Assembly: GCF_003143555.1 (NCBI RefSeq)
Contig: NZ_CP029347.1
Span: forward strand, 3,100,001-3,164,000
DNA length: 64,000 bases
Reading direction: 5' to 3'
Source: Saliniradius amylolyticus
GTDB lineage: Bacteria > Pseudomonadota > Gammaproteobacteria > Enterobacterales > Alteromonadaceae
Below, in pieces: positions 9,197 to 18,909 of the stretch. Made by a program: the position numbers and the translations under genes. The stretch's first letter is position 1. The number at the start of each line of letters is the position of its first letter. Under the pieces are notes generated by a model. The model did no database searches. It was not told the origin of the DNA and worked only from the letters and a program-made list of their open reading frames with translations.

Positions 9197-11011
9197 CTAA
9201 CTCAGATAATTTCTGATGGCGTTAATGAACTCATCGCCATAACGAGTCAGCTTAGTCTGACCCACGCCGCTGATCCCCAGCATCTCCCGTTGCGACTGGG
9301 GCATCACTTCGGCCATATGGGATAAGGTCATATCGCTGAATACCACATAGGGTGGCACCTCGTCACGCTCGGCGATGCGCTTGCGCAGGTGTTTGAGTAT
9401 AGCGAACAACTTGCGGTCATAGCTGCGTTCATCCAGCTTACGCTTGCGGCCCAAATTCAGATCCAACCGCGGTACGGCTAACTCCAGGGCACTGTCGCCT
9501 TTCAACACCTGGGCTGCGGCCTGATTCAGCTGCAGGATGGAATGACGGGTAATATCCACCCGCACCAACCCCTGATGAATCAACTGGTTAATAATGTTAT
9601 GCCACCAGGCATCAGGCTCGTCCTTACCAATGCCATAAGTGCTCAACGCATCGTGCCCATTGTCCTGAATGCGTTTTAGCTTCTTACCTCTGAGCACATC
9701 GATCACATATTGGCTGCTAAACCCTTGATTTAGCCTGTATATACAAGATAACACTTTCTGGGCCGCCGTGGTGCCCTCGAAGCGTTTAGGCGGGTCCAGA
9801 CAAATATCGCAGTTACCGCAGGCATTGGCGTTGTATTCGCCAAAGTAGTTCAGCAACACCTGACGGCGACAGGTCTGAGCCTCGGCAAAAGACTCCATGG
9901 CATTGAAGCGCTGCAGTTCAATGGCCTTACGCTGTTCGTTTTCGGTCTGGCCGATCCAGTCCCTAATGCGACTTACGTCCTTCTCATCGAATAGCAACAA
10001 TGCCTCGGCGGGCATACCGTCCCGACCGGCCCGGCCGGTTTCCTGATAATAGCCTTCGATAGTGCGTGGCAGGTCGTAATGCACCACAAAGCGCACATTC
10101 GCCTTGTTGATGCCCATGCCAAAGGCCACGGTGGCCACCATCACATCGATATTATCCTGAATAAAATCCCGTTGGATTTTTTCCCGTATCGGCCCCTCTA
10201 ACCCGGCGTGGTAACCGGCGCAATTGAGGCCTCGGTTAGCCAGCTTAAAGGCCAGATCATCCACCTTCTTACGGCTGTTACAGTAGATAATTCCGGGGCC
10301 ATCCTGCTGGCGAATAAAACGCTCGATCAGATCCAGCGGCTGATATTTCTGCACCTGGGTATAGCGGATATTGGGCCGGTCGAAACTGCCCTGATAGACA
10401 AAAGGCTGCTCCAGCCTAAGCTGCTGCAAAATATCGTGGCGCGTAGCCGGATCGGCGGTGGCGGTCAGCCCCATCACCGGCACCGAGGGAAAGAAGTTTT
10501 TCAGTTGTCCCAGTCGACAGTAGTCCTGTCGAAAGTCATGGCCCCAATGGGACACACAGTGAGCTTCATCTACGGCAAACAGACTGATAGTAAGCCCTTG
10601 CAAACGCTGGATAAACTCCGGTTGTAAAAGCCGCTCAGGGGCCACATACAGCAGACGGTATTTGCCATCCTGAACCCCGGCCAAGACCTGAAGTTGCTGC
10701 TGCCGATCCAGACTGCTGGTCAGGTACGCAGCCGGTATGCCCGCCGCCCTGAGCGCATCCACCTGATCCTTCATCAGGGAAATCAAAGGGGACACCACCA
10801 CCGTTAGTCCCTCCAATAGCAGGGCCGGAACCTGATAACACAGGGATTTACCGCCACCCGTCGGCATCAGCACCAGACTGTCACGGCCTTGCAGAGCGGC
10901 GTCGATCACCTCCTGCTGGCCGCGGCGGAATTCGGAATAACCGAAATAATCACGCAGCACCGTGACTGGTGTTATAGCTTTAGGATGTGACGCGACAACA
11001 GAATCAGACAA
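9197..11011 (-). CDS. recQ: ATP-dependent DNA helicase RecQ
   Basis: A 604-residue 3'-5' DNA helicase acting in RecF-pathway recombination and fork repair. Walker A is TGGGKS (residues 51-56) and Walker B is DEAH (148-151). The helicase core is followed by the RecQ zinc-binding module (cysteines in the [19 protein letters not shown] region, about 380-403), a winged helix, and a C-terminal HRDC domain (about 525-604) that binds single-stranded DNA. Length matches E. coli RecQ (about 610). It is convergent with the cytochrome gene and divergent from the thioesterase gene. Confidence 0.96.
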   Translation of the reverse strand: MSDSVVASHPKAITPVTVLRDYFGYSEFRRGQQEVIDAALQGRDSLVLMPTGGGKSLCYQVPALLLEGLTVVVSPLISLMKDQVDALRAAGIPAAYLTSSLDRQQQLQVLAGVQDGKYRLLYVAPERLLQPEFIQRLQGLTISLFAVDEAHCVSHWGHDFRQDYCRLGQLKNFFPSVPVMGLTATADPATRHDILQQLRLEQPFVYQGSFDRPNIRYTQVQKYQPLDLIERFIRQQDGPGIIYCNSRKKVDDLAFKLANRGLNCAGYHAGLEGPIREKIQRDFIQDNIDVMVATVAFGMGINKANVRFVVHYDLPRTIEGYYQETGRAGRDGMPAEALLLFDEKDVSRIRDWIGQTENEQRKAIELQRFNAMESFAEAQTCRRQVLLNYFGEYNANACGNCDICLDPPKRFEGTTAAQKVLSCIYRLNQGFSSQYVIDVLRGKKLKRIQDNGHDALSTYGIGKDEPDAWWHNIINQLIHQGLVRVDITRHSILQLNQAAAQVLKGDSALELAVPRLDLNLGRKRKLDERSYDRKLFAILKHLRKRIAERDEVPPYVVFSDMTLSHMAEVMPQSQREMLGISGVGQTKLTRYGDEFINAIRNYLS

Positions 11012-11116
11012 GAGAACCTCACTTCAGAACGCGGCCATTTTACTGATGCATATGCCTACTTGCCAGAGCCAAAGCAAAGGCGTAACTTAAACGCTTGTTT
11101 GAAAAGGAGTAACAAG

Positions 11117-11590
11117 GTGGATCCAACAACTTTACTCAACAGTCAGGAACTCGGTGATTTTGTTGCCAGTGTCTTTCGGGACCAGATGCCTTTTAACCAG
11201 TTAATCGGTATGCAGGTCAGTCAGTTTGACGGTGAAGGAGTGGAGGTACGCCTGCCCTGGCACGACGGCCTGATGGGCAACCCGGTACAGAAAATCCTCC
11301 ACGGCGGCGTAACCGCCTCTATGTTGGACACCGTGGGCGGCTTGATGGCCATCCTTCAGGTGGTTCGGGATATGAACGACATCACACTGGAGGCCTTTCA
11401 GAAAAAGCTCGGCAAGATGGGGACCATCGATATGCGCGTGGACTACCTGCGTCCCGGCAAAGGCAAGGAGTTTATCGCCAGTGCTTCGGTAATCCGCAAG
11501 GGAAGTCGCGTAGCGGTCTGCCGCATGGAGCTGCACAACGATAAAGGCGAACATATCGCCTTCGGCACTGGTACCTACATGATCGGTTAA
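11117..11590 (+). CDS. yigI: YigI-like hotdog-fold thioesterase
   Basis: A 157-residue protein of the PaaI/YigI hotdog-fold thioesterase group, predicted to hydrolyse acyl-CoA. The core HGGVTASMLDTVGG carries the conserved glycine-rich helix and the candidate catalytic aspartate; MRVDYLRPG and SRVAVCRMEL are the characteristic later strands. The frame is open to 11060, but the GTG at 11117 has an AAGGAG ribosome site seven bases upstream and gives the family length. E. coli yigI also lies close to recQ and rarD, so local gene order supports the name. No signal peptide is present. Confidence 0.85.
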   Translation: MDPTTLLNSQELGDFVASVFRDQMPFNQLIGMQVSQFDGEGVEVRLPWHDGLMGNPVQKILHGGVTASMLDTVGGLMAILQVVRDMNDITLEAFQKKLGKMGTIDMRVDYLRPGKGKEFIASASVIRKGSRVAVCRMELHNDKGEHIAFGTGTYMIG

Positions 11591-11653
11591 TCGTTGCAGG
11601 ATAACCGCCTGACTTTAATCGGTTATCTCCTTATTCCTGTCGAACCTTGGACA

Positions 11654-11683
11654 TGGATACCTGCTCGGAGGGACGGGCATAAC
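11654..11683 (+). repeat. Degenerate copy of dispersed intergenic repeat unit
   Basis: The segment resembles the unit TGGATGCCTGCTCGGTGGCA found at 28652-28680, with several changes. It lies in the 270-base gap between the thioesterase and rarD genes; otherwise the gap shows nothing beyond a 12-base direct repeat at its two ends (see findings). Confidence 0.4.
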
Positions 11684-11860
11684 AACAATTTGTATTCAGC
11701 GGCTATACCTTCCCGCCCCTTATCCCACCGGCATAAGGAGAAAGATGCTTTCGATGCCAACTTTCGATTACTTTTTCTAATCAATTGGCAAAAAGCTTTC
11801 GGTTGTCTTTGCCGACGGCTTAACCCATAGTGGGCGCCTTCGCCGCCGTCAGGAATACGC

Positions 11861-12790
11861 ATGCAGGATAACCACGCCAAAGCCGGAGTCTTACTCGCCA
11901 TCGCCGCTTATACCTTGTGGGGCTTTGCCCCCATGTACTTTAAGCTGCTGCAAGGCGTACCGGCCACCGAGATCCTGATGCATAGAATCCTCTGGTCCAG
12001 CCTGATTCTGGGCGCTCTGGTGCTGGCTCTCGGCCAATGGCACAAGGTCATGCACGCCTTACGTAACCCCAAAGTATTAAAAATTCTGCTTATCACCGGC
12101 GTACTTCTGGGCGGCAACTGGCTGCTTTTTATCTGGGCCATTAACAGCAACCAGATGCTGGAAGCGAGCCTGGGTTACTACATCAACCCACTGCTGAATG
12201 TGTTTCTGGGCCGGGTGTTTTTAGCCGAGAAGCTGCGTCGCCTGCAGCAACTGGCGGTGGGGCTGGCCTTAGTAGGTGTGGGCATTGTGGTGATATCCTA
12301 CGGCGAAGTGCCCTGGGTTGCACTGGGTCTGGCCGGGAGCTTTGGCGTCTACGGCCTGATGCGCAAGCAGGTGGCGGTGGACTCCTTCCCCGGCCTGCTA
12401 CTGGAAACCTTACTGATGCTGCCCTTTGCCATCGGCTACTGGGTCTGGCTGGCCGGCCCGGACAGCAATATGCTGGCCAATGACACGGCGCTTAATGTGA
12501 CCCTGATCTGCGCCGGTATCGTCACCACCGCGCCCTTGCTGTGCTTTACCGCTGCGGCCAAGCGCATCATGTACTCCACCCTGGGCTTTTTTCAGTACAT
12601 CGGCCCCAGCATCATGTTTGTACTGGCAGTGTTCTTATACGATGAGCCGCTGCAGTCGGACCGGCTGGTGACCTTCCTGTTTGTATGGACCGCACTGGCG
12701 CTGTTTAGCTTTGACTCTTACCGCTTCTATCGCAAAACCAAGAAGCAGCAGCGGGAGATACTCTCCCGCCAGCCTAATGAAGGGGTGTAG
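11861..12790 (+). CDS. rarD: EamA/RarD-family transporter
   Basis: A 309-residue inner-membrane permease of the drug/metabolite transporter superfamily with two EamA halves and about ten membrane helices. RarD hallmarks include the opening LLAIAAYTLWGFAPMYFKLL, RILWSSLIL, the N-WLLFIWAIN segment and YYINPLLNVFLGRVFL. The substrate of RarD is not established; chloramphenicol sensitivity gave the name. An AGGAA ribosome site precedes the ATG. It converges on the HdeD gene with 14 bases between them. Confidence 0.9.
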   Translation: MQDNHAKAGVLLAIAAYTLWGFAPMYFKLLQGVPATEILMHRILWSSLILGALVLALGQWHKVMHALRNPKVLKILLITGVLLGGNWLLFIWAINSNQMLEASLGYYINPLLNVFLGRVFLAEKLRRLQQLAVGLALVGVGIVVISYGEVPWVALGLAGSFGVYGLMRKQVAVDSFPGLLLETLLMLPFAIGYWVWLAGPDSNMLANDTALNVTLICAGIVTTAPLLCFTAAAKRIMYSTLGFFQYIGPSIMFVLAVFLYDEPLQSDRLVTFLFVWTALALFSFDSYRFYRKTKKQQREILSRQPNEGV

Positions 12791-12804
12791 ACCCCTCACG
12801 GTTG

Positions 12805-13341
12805 CTAGGAAGACACTTCTGCGTCCAGTGCTTTAGCAAAGGTCAGCAACCAAACCCCGGTGAAAAGCAAATTGATACCGATCAGCAGGCCAATAGCCCA
12901 GGAAGCGGTTCCTGGTAAGCCGCTAATCAATAAAATACCAATGATAAGCGATGCGATACCGCTGATAAGAATCCATCCCCAGGTGCGCCATCTCTTATGC
13001 TGCAGGGCTGCAACCACTTCTGCGACACCTTGAATCAAAAATAACGCCCCAACTAACAACGTCAATGTAATGGTTCCGGAAGTGGGAAACGCCAACAGGA
13101 CCAAGCCAACCATGGCCGTTAAGATGCCCATTACGATGGTGACAGAGCGCCCTGACAATCCTTTAAGCTGAAAGCCCCTAACAACCGATAGTGCGCCTCC
13201 GATCAGAAATAGCGCCCCGACTAACAACTCGATACCCAATGTAAACGCCTGGGGCAATACTATTGCGAGTATACCGAGGAGCAGCATTACAATACCCTCA
13301 GTCTTTAGTGTCCTGCTGTAGCTTTGAAAGTAATCGCTCAT
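12805..13341 (-). CDS. HdeD-family membrane protein (DUF308)
   Basis: A 178-residue inner-membrane protein with six predicted helices arranged as three DUF308 hairpins (repeats such as LVGALFLIGGALSVVRG and LLVGALFLIQGVAEVV). In E. coli, HdeD contributes to acid resistance at high cell density; its mechanism is unknown. There is no hdeA/hdeB nearby, so an acid-resistance role here is only inferred from family. The gene has its own upstream region (13342-13499, 158 bases, no other feature seen) and a GGAGAG ribosome site. Confidence 0.85.
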   Translation of the reverse strand: MSDYFQSYSRTLKTEGIVMLLLGILAIVLPQAFTLGIELLVGALFLIGGALSVVRGFQLKGLSGRSVTIVMGILTAMVGLVLLAFPTSGTITLTLLVGALFLIQGVAEVVAALQHKRWRTWGWILISGIASLIIGILLISGLPGTASWAIGLLIGINLLFTGVWLLTFAKALDAEVSS

Positions 13342-13499
13342 CGCCTGCTCTCCTTACCGGTAGCGCTTTAAAATGACTAAAGCGAATGCATTTCTATTCT
13401 ACCTACAGCAAAGCAGATGAATTCGGAGCAATCAATTTCAAGGACTGAGCGCACCTAGTTAAAGTAAGCTAACCGGCAACATGCCCGTCTAGAAGAGCC

Positions 13500-15671
13500 C
13501 TATACAGCCGCCAGCTTGGCAAAATTGAGTACCAGCCATTTGCTACCCACCTCGTCGAAGTTCACCTGCACCCGGGCGTGTTCGCCGCTGCCTTCGTAAT
13601 TGAGCACCGTACCCTCGCCAAACTTGGGATGGGTAACCCGCTGGCCCAGACTAAAGCCGGTAGAGTCGAAGGCCGAGTGGGAAGTCGCCGGTTGGAAGCG
13701 ACTGGTCGACACTGGCTTGCTGACCGTATTGCGCAGGCGAATCTCCTGAATGCACTCGGCCGGGATCTCGCGAATAAAACGCGACGGCGTATGGTACTTG
13801 TCCTGACCATAGATGCGACGACTCTCGGCGTAAGTCAGGATAAGCTTTTCCATGGCCCGGGTCATGCCCACATAGCACAGACGGCGTTCTTCCTCTAAAC
13901 GGCCTGGCTCTTCATGGCTTTGCTGGCTGGGGAATAAACCTTCTTCCACTCCGGCGATGGTGACCATAGGGAATTCCAGCCCCTTGGCGCTGTGCATGGT
14001 CATCATCTGCACCGCATCCTGATGCTGATCGGCCTGAGTTTCACCGGCTTCTAATGAAGCATGGGTTAAAAAGGCCGCCAGCGGGGTCATATCCTCGGCA
14101 TCGTCCGGCACCTCAAACTGCTTACAGGCGGTCACCAGTTCTTCCAGGTTATCCACCCGGGCCTGGGCCTTTTCGCCCTTTTCGGCCTGATACATGGCCA
14201 TCAAGCCGGATTGTTTAATGGCGGTGTCGGCCTGCTCTTCCAGAGGCAGCTCGCCGGTGGTTTCCTGCAGTTTTAAGACCAGCTCCACAAACCCCTGCAC
14301 CGCCTTGGAAGCCCGGCCGGAGAGACGCTTTTCCTGCAACATGGTCAGGGCCGCCTGCCACATTGAAGATTCGGAGCTGCGCGCCATATCCCGGATCTGC
14401 GCCACGGTACGCTCGCCAATGCCTCGGGCAGGCGTATTAATCACCCGCTCGAAGGCGGCATCGTCCAGTGGCTGATTGATCATGCGCAGATAACCCAGCG
14501 CATCTTTAACCTCCTGACGCTCGAAGAAGCGCAGGCCACCGTAAATCCGGTAGGGGATGGCTTCCTGTAACAGCGCTTCCTCCAACACCCGCGACTGGGC
14601 GTTACTGCGATACAGAATGGCCGTGTCGCTGAGCGCGCCGCCCTGATCCCGCCACTGTTTGATCTGACCGACGATAAAACGTGCCTCATCCAGCTCATTA
14701 AAACCGGCATACAGGGAAATAGGTTCCCCTTCATTGCCCTCAGTCCACAGATCCTTACCCAAACGACTGGAGTTGTTTTCGATCACCCGGTTGGCGGCTT
14801 TAAGGATGGTGGCGGTGGAGCGGTAATTCTGCTCCAGCCGAATGGTCTTGGCGTCGGGAAAGTCCCGCAAAAAGTGCTGGATATTATCCACGTTGGCGCC
14901 ACGCCAGCCGTAGATGGACTGATCGTCGTCGCCGACGATCATCATATTGTTATGCTCGCTGGTGAGCATTCGCAACCAGGCGTATTGGATGTTGTTGGTG
15001 TCCTGGAACTCATCCACCAGCACGGCGCGAAAACGCTTCTGATAATGAGCCAAAATCTGCGGGTGATTCAGCCATAACTCATGGGCTCTCAAAAGCAGCT
15101 CGGCGAAGTCCACCAACCCCGAGCGGTCGCAGGTTTCCTGATAGACCTTGTAGATTTCACGCATCTGAGTGCGCATCACATCGCCCTGAGTCTCGATATG
15201 CTGGGGACGCAGGCCTTCGTCTTTATGGCCGTTAATAAACCACATGGCCTGCTTGGGCGGGTAGTGCTTTTCGTCCAGGTTCATGCCCTTGATAATGCGC
15301 TTGAGCAAGCGCTGCTGATCGTCAGCATCCAGGATCTGAAAATTTTCCGGCAGCCGCGCCTCCTGATAGTGGGTGCGCAGCAGGCGATGCGCCAACCCGT
15401 GGAAGGTGCCGATCCACATACCCTGCAACGACATGCCCATCAGAGCTTCGACCCGGCTGCGCATCTCGCGGGCGGCTTTGTTGGTAAAGGTCACCGCCAG
15501 CACGCCAAAGGGCGAAATCCCCTGTACATCCATCAGCCACGCCAGCCGGTGTACCAGTACCCGGGTCTTACCACTACCGGCTCCTGCCAGTACCAGCATG
15601 TCGGAGGGCGGGGCAGCAACGGCGTCGCGCTGTTTGTCATTTAAGGAGTCGAGCAGTTCGGATACATCCAT
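13500..15671 (-). CDS. uvrD: DNA helicase II, UvrD
   Basis: A 723-residue superfamily 1A 3'-5' helicase that removes UvrC and the cut strand in nucleotide excision repair and unwinds DNA in mismatch repair. The Walker A motif AGAGSGKTRVL starts near residue 29; DEFQDTN (Walker B), GDDDQSIYGWRGA, QNYRS, TMHSAKGLEF and VGMTRA follow in order. The C-terminal Tudor-like tail (GQRVTHPKFGEGTVLNYEG) binds RNA polymerase in E. coli. Length matches E. coli UvrD (720). A LexA-type site lies 46 bases upstream of the start. Confidence 0.97.
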   Translation of the reverse strand: MDVSELLDSLNDKQRDAVAAPPSDMLVLAGAGSGKTRVLVHRLAWLMDVQGISPFGVLAVTFTNKAAREMRSRVEALMGMSLQGMWIGTFHGLAHRLLRTHYQEARLPENFQILDADDQQRLLKRIIKGMNLDEKHYPPKQAMWFINGHKDEGLRPQHIETQGDVMRTQMREIYKVYQETCDRSGLVDFAELLLRAHELWLNHPQILAHYQKRFRAVLVDEFQDTNNIQYAWLRMLTSEHNNMMIVGDDDQSIYGWRGANVDNIQHFLRDFPDAKTIRLEQNYRSTATILKAANRVIENNSSRLGKDLWTEGNEGEPISLYAGFNELDEARFIVGQIKQWRDQGGALSDTAILYRSNAQSRVLEEALLQEAIPYRIYGGLRFFERQEVKDALGYLRMINQPLDDAAFERVINTPARGIGERTVAQIRDMARSSESSMWQAALTMLQEKRLSGRASKAVQGFVELVLKLQETTGELPLEEQADTAIKQSGLMAMYQAEKGEKAQARVDNLEELVTACKQFEVPDDAEDMTPLAAFLTHASLEAGETQADQHQDAVQMMTMHSAKGLEFPMVTIAGVEEGLFPSQQSHEEPGRLEEERRLCYVGMTRAMEKLILTYAESRRIYGQDKYHTPSRFIREIPAECIQEIRLRNTVSKPVSTSRFQPATSHSAFDSTGFSLGQRVTHPKFGEGTVLNYEGSGEHARVQVNFDEVGSKWLVLNFAKLAAV

Positions 15672-15716
15672 AGCGATATCGGGCTTAGCAATGATGCCGC
15701 CAGTATACCAGCCACA

Positions 15717-15732
15717 CTGTATTTTTATACAC
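15717..15732 (-). promoter_or_regulatory. LexA (SOS) box upstream of uvrD
   Basis: CTGT, eight A/T bases, then ACAC: one mismatch to the CTGT-N8-ACAG consensus, with the typical AT-rich core. It lies 46-61 bases upstream of the uvrD start, where LexA would cover the promoter. E. coli uvrD is LexA-controlled, so conserved SOS regulation is likely. Confidence 0.6.
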
Positions 15733-15879
15733 TTGGCCTAATAGGAACCCACCCCTTGGATATAACAAGTCGACCTTATTACACAAAAAGTTATTACCGT
15801 AGAGCATCAAAAGTGGCTAGAATCCGCGCCGCCCGTTCGGCGGGCCTTGTGTGGATGAATTCATTACGGATGTTTGAAC

Positions 15880-16485
15880 ATGCAATATTTACGAGCTCTG
15901 GCACAGCGGATAGAAACAGTCTATCAACAGCTCAACCTGCGTTTTTCCGATTATCAACAGCAGCAAGGTCTTTCCTGTATCAGCGGTTGTGGCCGCTGCT
16001 GCACCAACCCGGATGTAGAAGCCTCGCCCCTGGAAATGTTGCCCCTGGCGCTTAACCTGTTCGATCAGGGTCAGGCAGAAGTCACCTTAGACAAGCTGCG
16101 AGCGGCCTCAGGCTTTCACTGCCTGCATTATCAGCGCCTTTCGCTGGATGGCGCGAGAGACCAGTGCGGGATTTACGCCCACCGGCCTGGCATTTGCCGT
16201 ATGTTTGGTGCCGCTGGTGTGAGGGGCAAGGATGGTCAGGCCCGTCTGTCGGTATGCCAACCGATTAAAACCGCCCGAGCCGATGCCTATCACCAAACCC
16301 TGAGCGCATTGGAGGTGACCCCACCGCCGATGATTGCCGACGGCAGACAACAACTGGTCAATCTGGATCCCCTCTGGGGACGCCAGACCCTGCCCATCAA
16401 CCAGGCCCTGTCCTGGGCGTTGGAAAAGGTGCTGACCGCCGCTTACTACGACGATCCGGACAATGATGGCACTCAGGCGGCGTGA
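15880..16485 (+). CDS. YkgJ-family cysteine-cluster protein
   Basis: A 201-residue soluble protein of the YkgJ/zinc-iron-chelating group, whose function is unproven. It has the conserved cluster CISGCGRCC (about residues 33-41), then a lone C in HCLHY, the pair in CGIYAHRPGICRMFG, and a final C in SVCQP, together able to bind a metal ion. The start is placed at the ATG at 15880; a TTG two codons earlier is possible. The C-terminus (about 150-200) is variable. It is divergent from uvrD and converges on the yigB-lysA operon with a 114-base gap (16486-16599) in which nothing is recognised. Confidence 0.78.
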   Translation: MQYLRALAQRIETVYQQLNLRFSDYQQQQGLSCISGCGRCCTNPDVEASPLEMLPLALNLFDQGQAEVTLDKLRAASGFHCLHYQRLSLDGARDQCGIYAHRPGICRMFGAAGVRGKDGQARLSVCQPIKTARADAYHQTLSALEVTPPPMIADGRQQLVNLDPLWGRQTLPINQALSWALEKVLTAAYYDDPDNDGTQAA

Positions 16486-16599
16486 TCTCGCCGAAACCCA
16501 GGCAGGCTGATTACCACTAAGTAGCGCAGGAGCCTCCATGGATGGATTTACGGCGTGTTTGCGTGTGGTGTCAGCCTGCTAGCGATGCCAACCTGTGTC

Positions 16600-17322
16600 T
16601 TAAAGGTCTAACAGCAGGGCCAACTCATCCAGATTCGCCAGTTGCACGTTGGGCAGGTGCCGGGCTGGCTCATAGCCGATGCCCATATGCCGGTTACCCG
16701 CATACCAGGCTGTTTGAAAGCCTGCCTCGTGGGCTCCGGCGATATCGTTAATCAAACCATCGCCCACATGCAAAATGCGCTCATTGGGCATCGCAAGATG
16801 GCGGGAGGCGAGCTCAAACATTGCCGGGTCCGGCTTTTTGGGCTGCTCAAGATTGGCGTGGAAAGACTGTTCAAAGTATTGTCCGATACCAATGGCGTCC
16901 AGATCCACATTACCATTGGTGATCGCCACCATAGGCAGCTTATCGGCGATGCGCGCCAATAAAGAACAAATAGTCTCATCCACCTTAAAGCGGCTGCGTT
17001 CATAGTAAAAATACTCGAAGGCCCGGTCGGTGGCTTCCGACACCTCGGTAAAAGCCATACCTAGCTCTAATAAACCGGTGCGCAGGGTGTGTTGGCGCCA
17101 TGCGCCCATATCGTGAGTCAACTCGGGGCGTTCCTTCAGGCACTTGGCCTTGATACGCTGCCAGAAGACCTCGTTCGAATCTTTAAGCTGAGGAAATTCT
17201 GTATGAATAAACTCCAGCAGCGCATCCTCGGCCCGGCGCAGAATGGGGCCGTTGTCGTATAAGGTGTCATCCAGGTCGAAGCTTACCGCGCGGACCTGGT
17301 CTAGGGGACGGAAAATAATCAT
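16600..17322 (-). CDS. yigB: HAD-family phosphatase YigB
   Basis: A 240-residue HAD hydrolase; E. coli YigB dephosphorylates 5-amino-6-(5-phosphoribitylamino)uracil for riboflavin synthesis, among other substrates. Motif I is DLDDTLYD (residues 16-23) with the nucleophilic aspartate, motif II is ITNGN, and motif III/IV are seen in KKPDPAMFE and HVGDGLINDIAGA. It is the last gene of the lptM-lysA-dapF-DUF484-xerC-yigB run, and its start overlaps the xerC stop by one base, so translation is coupled. E. coli has the same dapF-yigA-xerC-yigB order, which supports the name. Confidence 0.92.
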   Translation of the reverse strand: MIIFRPLDQVRAVSFDLDDTLYDNGPILRRAEDALLEFIHTEFPQLKDSNEVFWQRIKAKCLKERPELTHDMGAWRQHTLRTGLLELGMAFTEVSEATDRAFEYFYYERSRFKVDETICSLLARIADKLPMVAITNGNVDLDAIGIGQYFEQSFHANLEQPKKPDPAMFELASRHLAMPNERILHVGDGLINDIAGAHEAGFQTAWYAGNRHMGIGYEPARHLPNVQLANLDELALLLDL

Positions 17323-18233
17323 TAAGAACCTTTATTCTTTCTCGCTCTGGGGTGCGCCTTGTCGTACACCTGGGCCAGATGCTGAAAATCCAAATGGGTA
17401 TACACCTGTGTCGTGGACAGGTTGGCATGGCCCAGTAATTCTTGCACCGCTCGTAAGTCACCACTGGACTCTAATACATGGGTCGCAAAAGAATGGCGTA
17501 ATTTATGCGGATGTACCGGCTGATTCAAGCCCTGATGTTTTGCCCAGTGTTCCATGCGTTTGGCAATCTGTCGCCGGCCCAGTCGTTGTCCGTTTTTACT
17601 TACAAACACAGCCATCTCTCCAGCCGCCGAAAGCTGACCTCGCACTTTTAACCACTGTTTCAGACACTGGGCAGCGGTTTTACCAATAGGCAACTGGCGC
17701 TCCTTACGCCCCTTACCCCAGACTCTGATCTGAGTTTTATCCGGGCTGATCTGAGGCAGGCTCAGGGTCTCAAGCTCTGCCAGTCGCAGGCCACAACCGT
17801 AGGCCAGCTCCATGATCGCCTTATCCCGAATCGCCAGAGGGTCATTGCCCGGCTCAAACGCCAATAGCTGACTCATCTCATCCACTGGCAGTTGCTTCGG
17901 CAGAGGGCGGCCTTGTTTGGGAGCCTGGACCCCGGCAGCGGGGTTGGCACTGAGTTTTCCCTGTAACACCAGATAATCGCCCAATGCCCGGAGCGCCGAT
18001 AAACGCAAGGCGATGGAACGGGGTTTTAATTGTTGGCGTTTGGCCTCAGCCAGAACCCTTCGCACCCCGTCACGCGTCAGAGCTTGCCAGTCATCCAGTT
18101 GCAGCACCTGAGCGGCCGCATTCAGCTGGCGCCGGTAATTTTCCAGCGTCCGGGGGGACAGATTGCGCTCATACTTCAGATGCGCCAAAAACGTCTCCAG
18201 CCCTTGAGCAATCGCTTCGGCCGGTTCCGTCAT
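17322..18233 (-). CDS. xerC: Tyrosine recombinase XerC
   Basis: A 303-residue recombinase that acts with XerD at dif to resolve chromosome dimers. The N-terminal SAM-like core-binding domain spans about 10-95 and the catalytic domain 115-295. The active-site set is complete: R150, K174, H243, R246, H269 and nucleophile Y278 (in STTQVYTHL). It lies in the conserved dapF-DUF484-xerC-yigB block, one base from the DUF484 gene and overlapping yigB by one base. The nearby attachment site dif was not found in this window. Confidence 0.97.
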   Translation of the reverse strand: MTEPAEAIAQGLETFLAHLKYERNLSPRTLENYRRQLNAAAQVLQLDDWQALTRDGVRRVLAEAKRQQLKPRSIALRLSALRALGDYLVLQGKLSANPAAGVQAPKQGRPLPKQLPVDEMSQLLAFEPGNDPLAIRDKAIMELAYGCGLRLAELETLSLPQISPDKTQIRVWGKGRKERQLPIGKTAAQCLKQWLKVRGQLSAAGEMAVFVSKNGQRLGRRQIAKRMEHWAKHQGLNQPVHPHKLRHSFATHVLESSGDLRAVQELLGHANLSTTQVYTHLDFQHLAQVYDKAHPRARKNKGS

Positions 18234-18234
18234 G

Positions 18235-18909
18235 CTATTGCTCCAACTGGGACAGCACCAGGGTCATAAATTTTTGTAGCTGATTGATAAGTAAGGTATC
18301 CATTCCTGGGTGGAAGTGATGATCCTCACTGCTGCCAATCACCAAAAGACCCAATTCGCCCTGCTCGCCGATCAGCATCATAGCGACCGAAGCCACCTGG
18401 CTGTCTTCGCCAAACAGCCAGGCACGTTCTTGCTGACTCAGGCGCCCGAAGTAATACATATCCTGACGGAAGCGCTTTTCCTCCAATTGCTTCTTAGCCT
18501 CGGCCGATAGCTCGGGCTCGCGATCGAAACGCATCAGGGTGATGTCCTGCAGATCCAATTGTTCCAGCAGTACGTCTTCCAGCAGACTGCGAATTTGTGC
18601 CTGTGTCTGGCACTGGAACAAGCGCAGGTTCAAATCGGCGTAGATTCGATAGATACGCTCGTTATGCTTAGCCACACTCATCAGTTCGTTGATCTGGTGC
18701 TGCAACTGATTTAAGCGGCTGCGCAATTGCTCCGATTGCAATTCCACAAGCGACACCGCGCCTTTTTGCTGATGGGGAATACGCAGCCCCTCCAGCAACT
18801 CAGGGTGCTGAGCGAAGAAGTCCGGATGGCTTTGCAGATAGCGTTTTACCTGCGCCGCGCTCACCGCTTCAGCCGCATTGGTCGAAGCGTTCAGGGGTTG
18901 ATCACTCAT
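18235..18909 (-). CDS. DUF484 (YigA-like) protein
   Basis: A 224-residue soluble protein of the DUF484 family. The N-terminal segment [22 protein letters not shown] is the family signature; a coiled-coil stretch (about 55-95) leads into a GAF-like domain (about 100-220). The family is always found next to xerC and dapF, but its function has not been established; a role linked to XerC or sensing is speculation. Its start overlaps the dapF stop by 4 bases (18906-18909), and only one base separates it from xerC, so all are one operon. Confidence 0.88.
   Translation of the reverse strand: MSDQPLNASTNAAEAVSAAQVKRYLQSHPDFFAQHPELLEGLRIPHQQKGAVSLVELQSEQLRSRLNQLQHQINELMSVAKHNERIYRIYADLNLRLFQCQTQAQIRSLLEDVLLEQLDLQDITLMRFDREPELSAEAKKQLEEKRFRQDMYYFGRLSQQERAWLFGEDSQVASVAMMLIGEQGELGLLVIGSSEDHHFHPGMDTLLINQLQKFMTLVLSQLEQ

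Noticed and set aside
11594-11830. 78-codon frame between yigI and rarD
   Set aside because: No ribosome site, includes a repeat unit, composition unlike a protein; the region is intergenic.
12781-12796. Hairpin AGGGGT/ACCCCT at the rarD stop as a terminator
   Set aside because: Only 6 bp, overlaps coding sequence and has no T-run.
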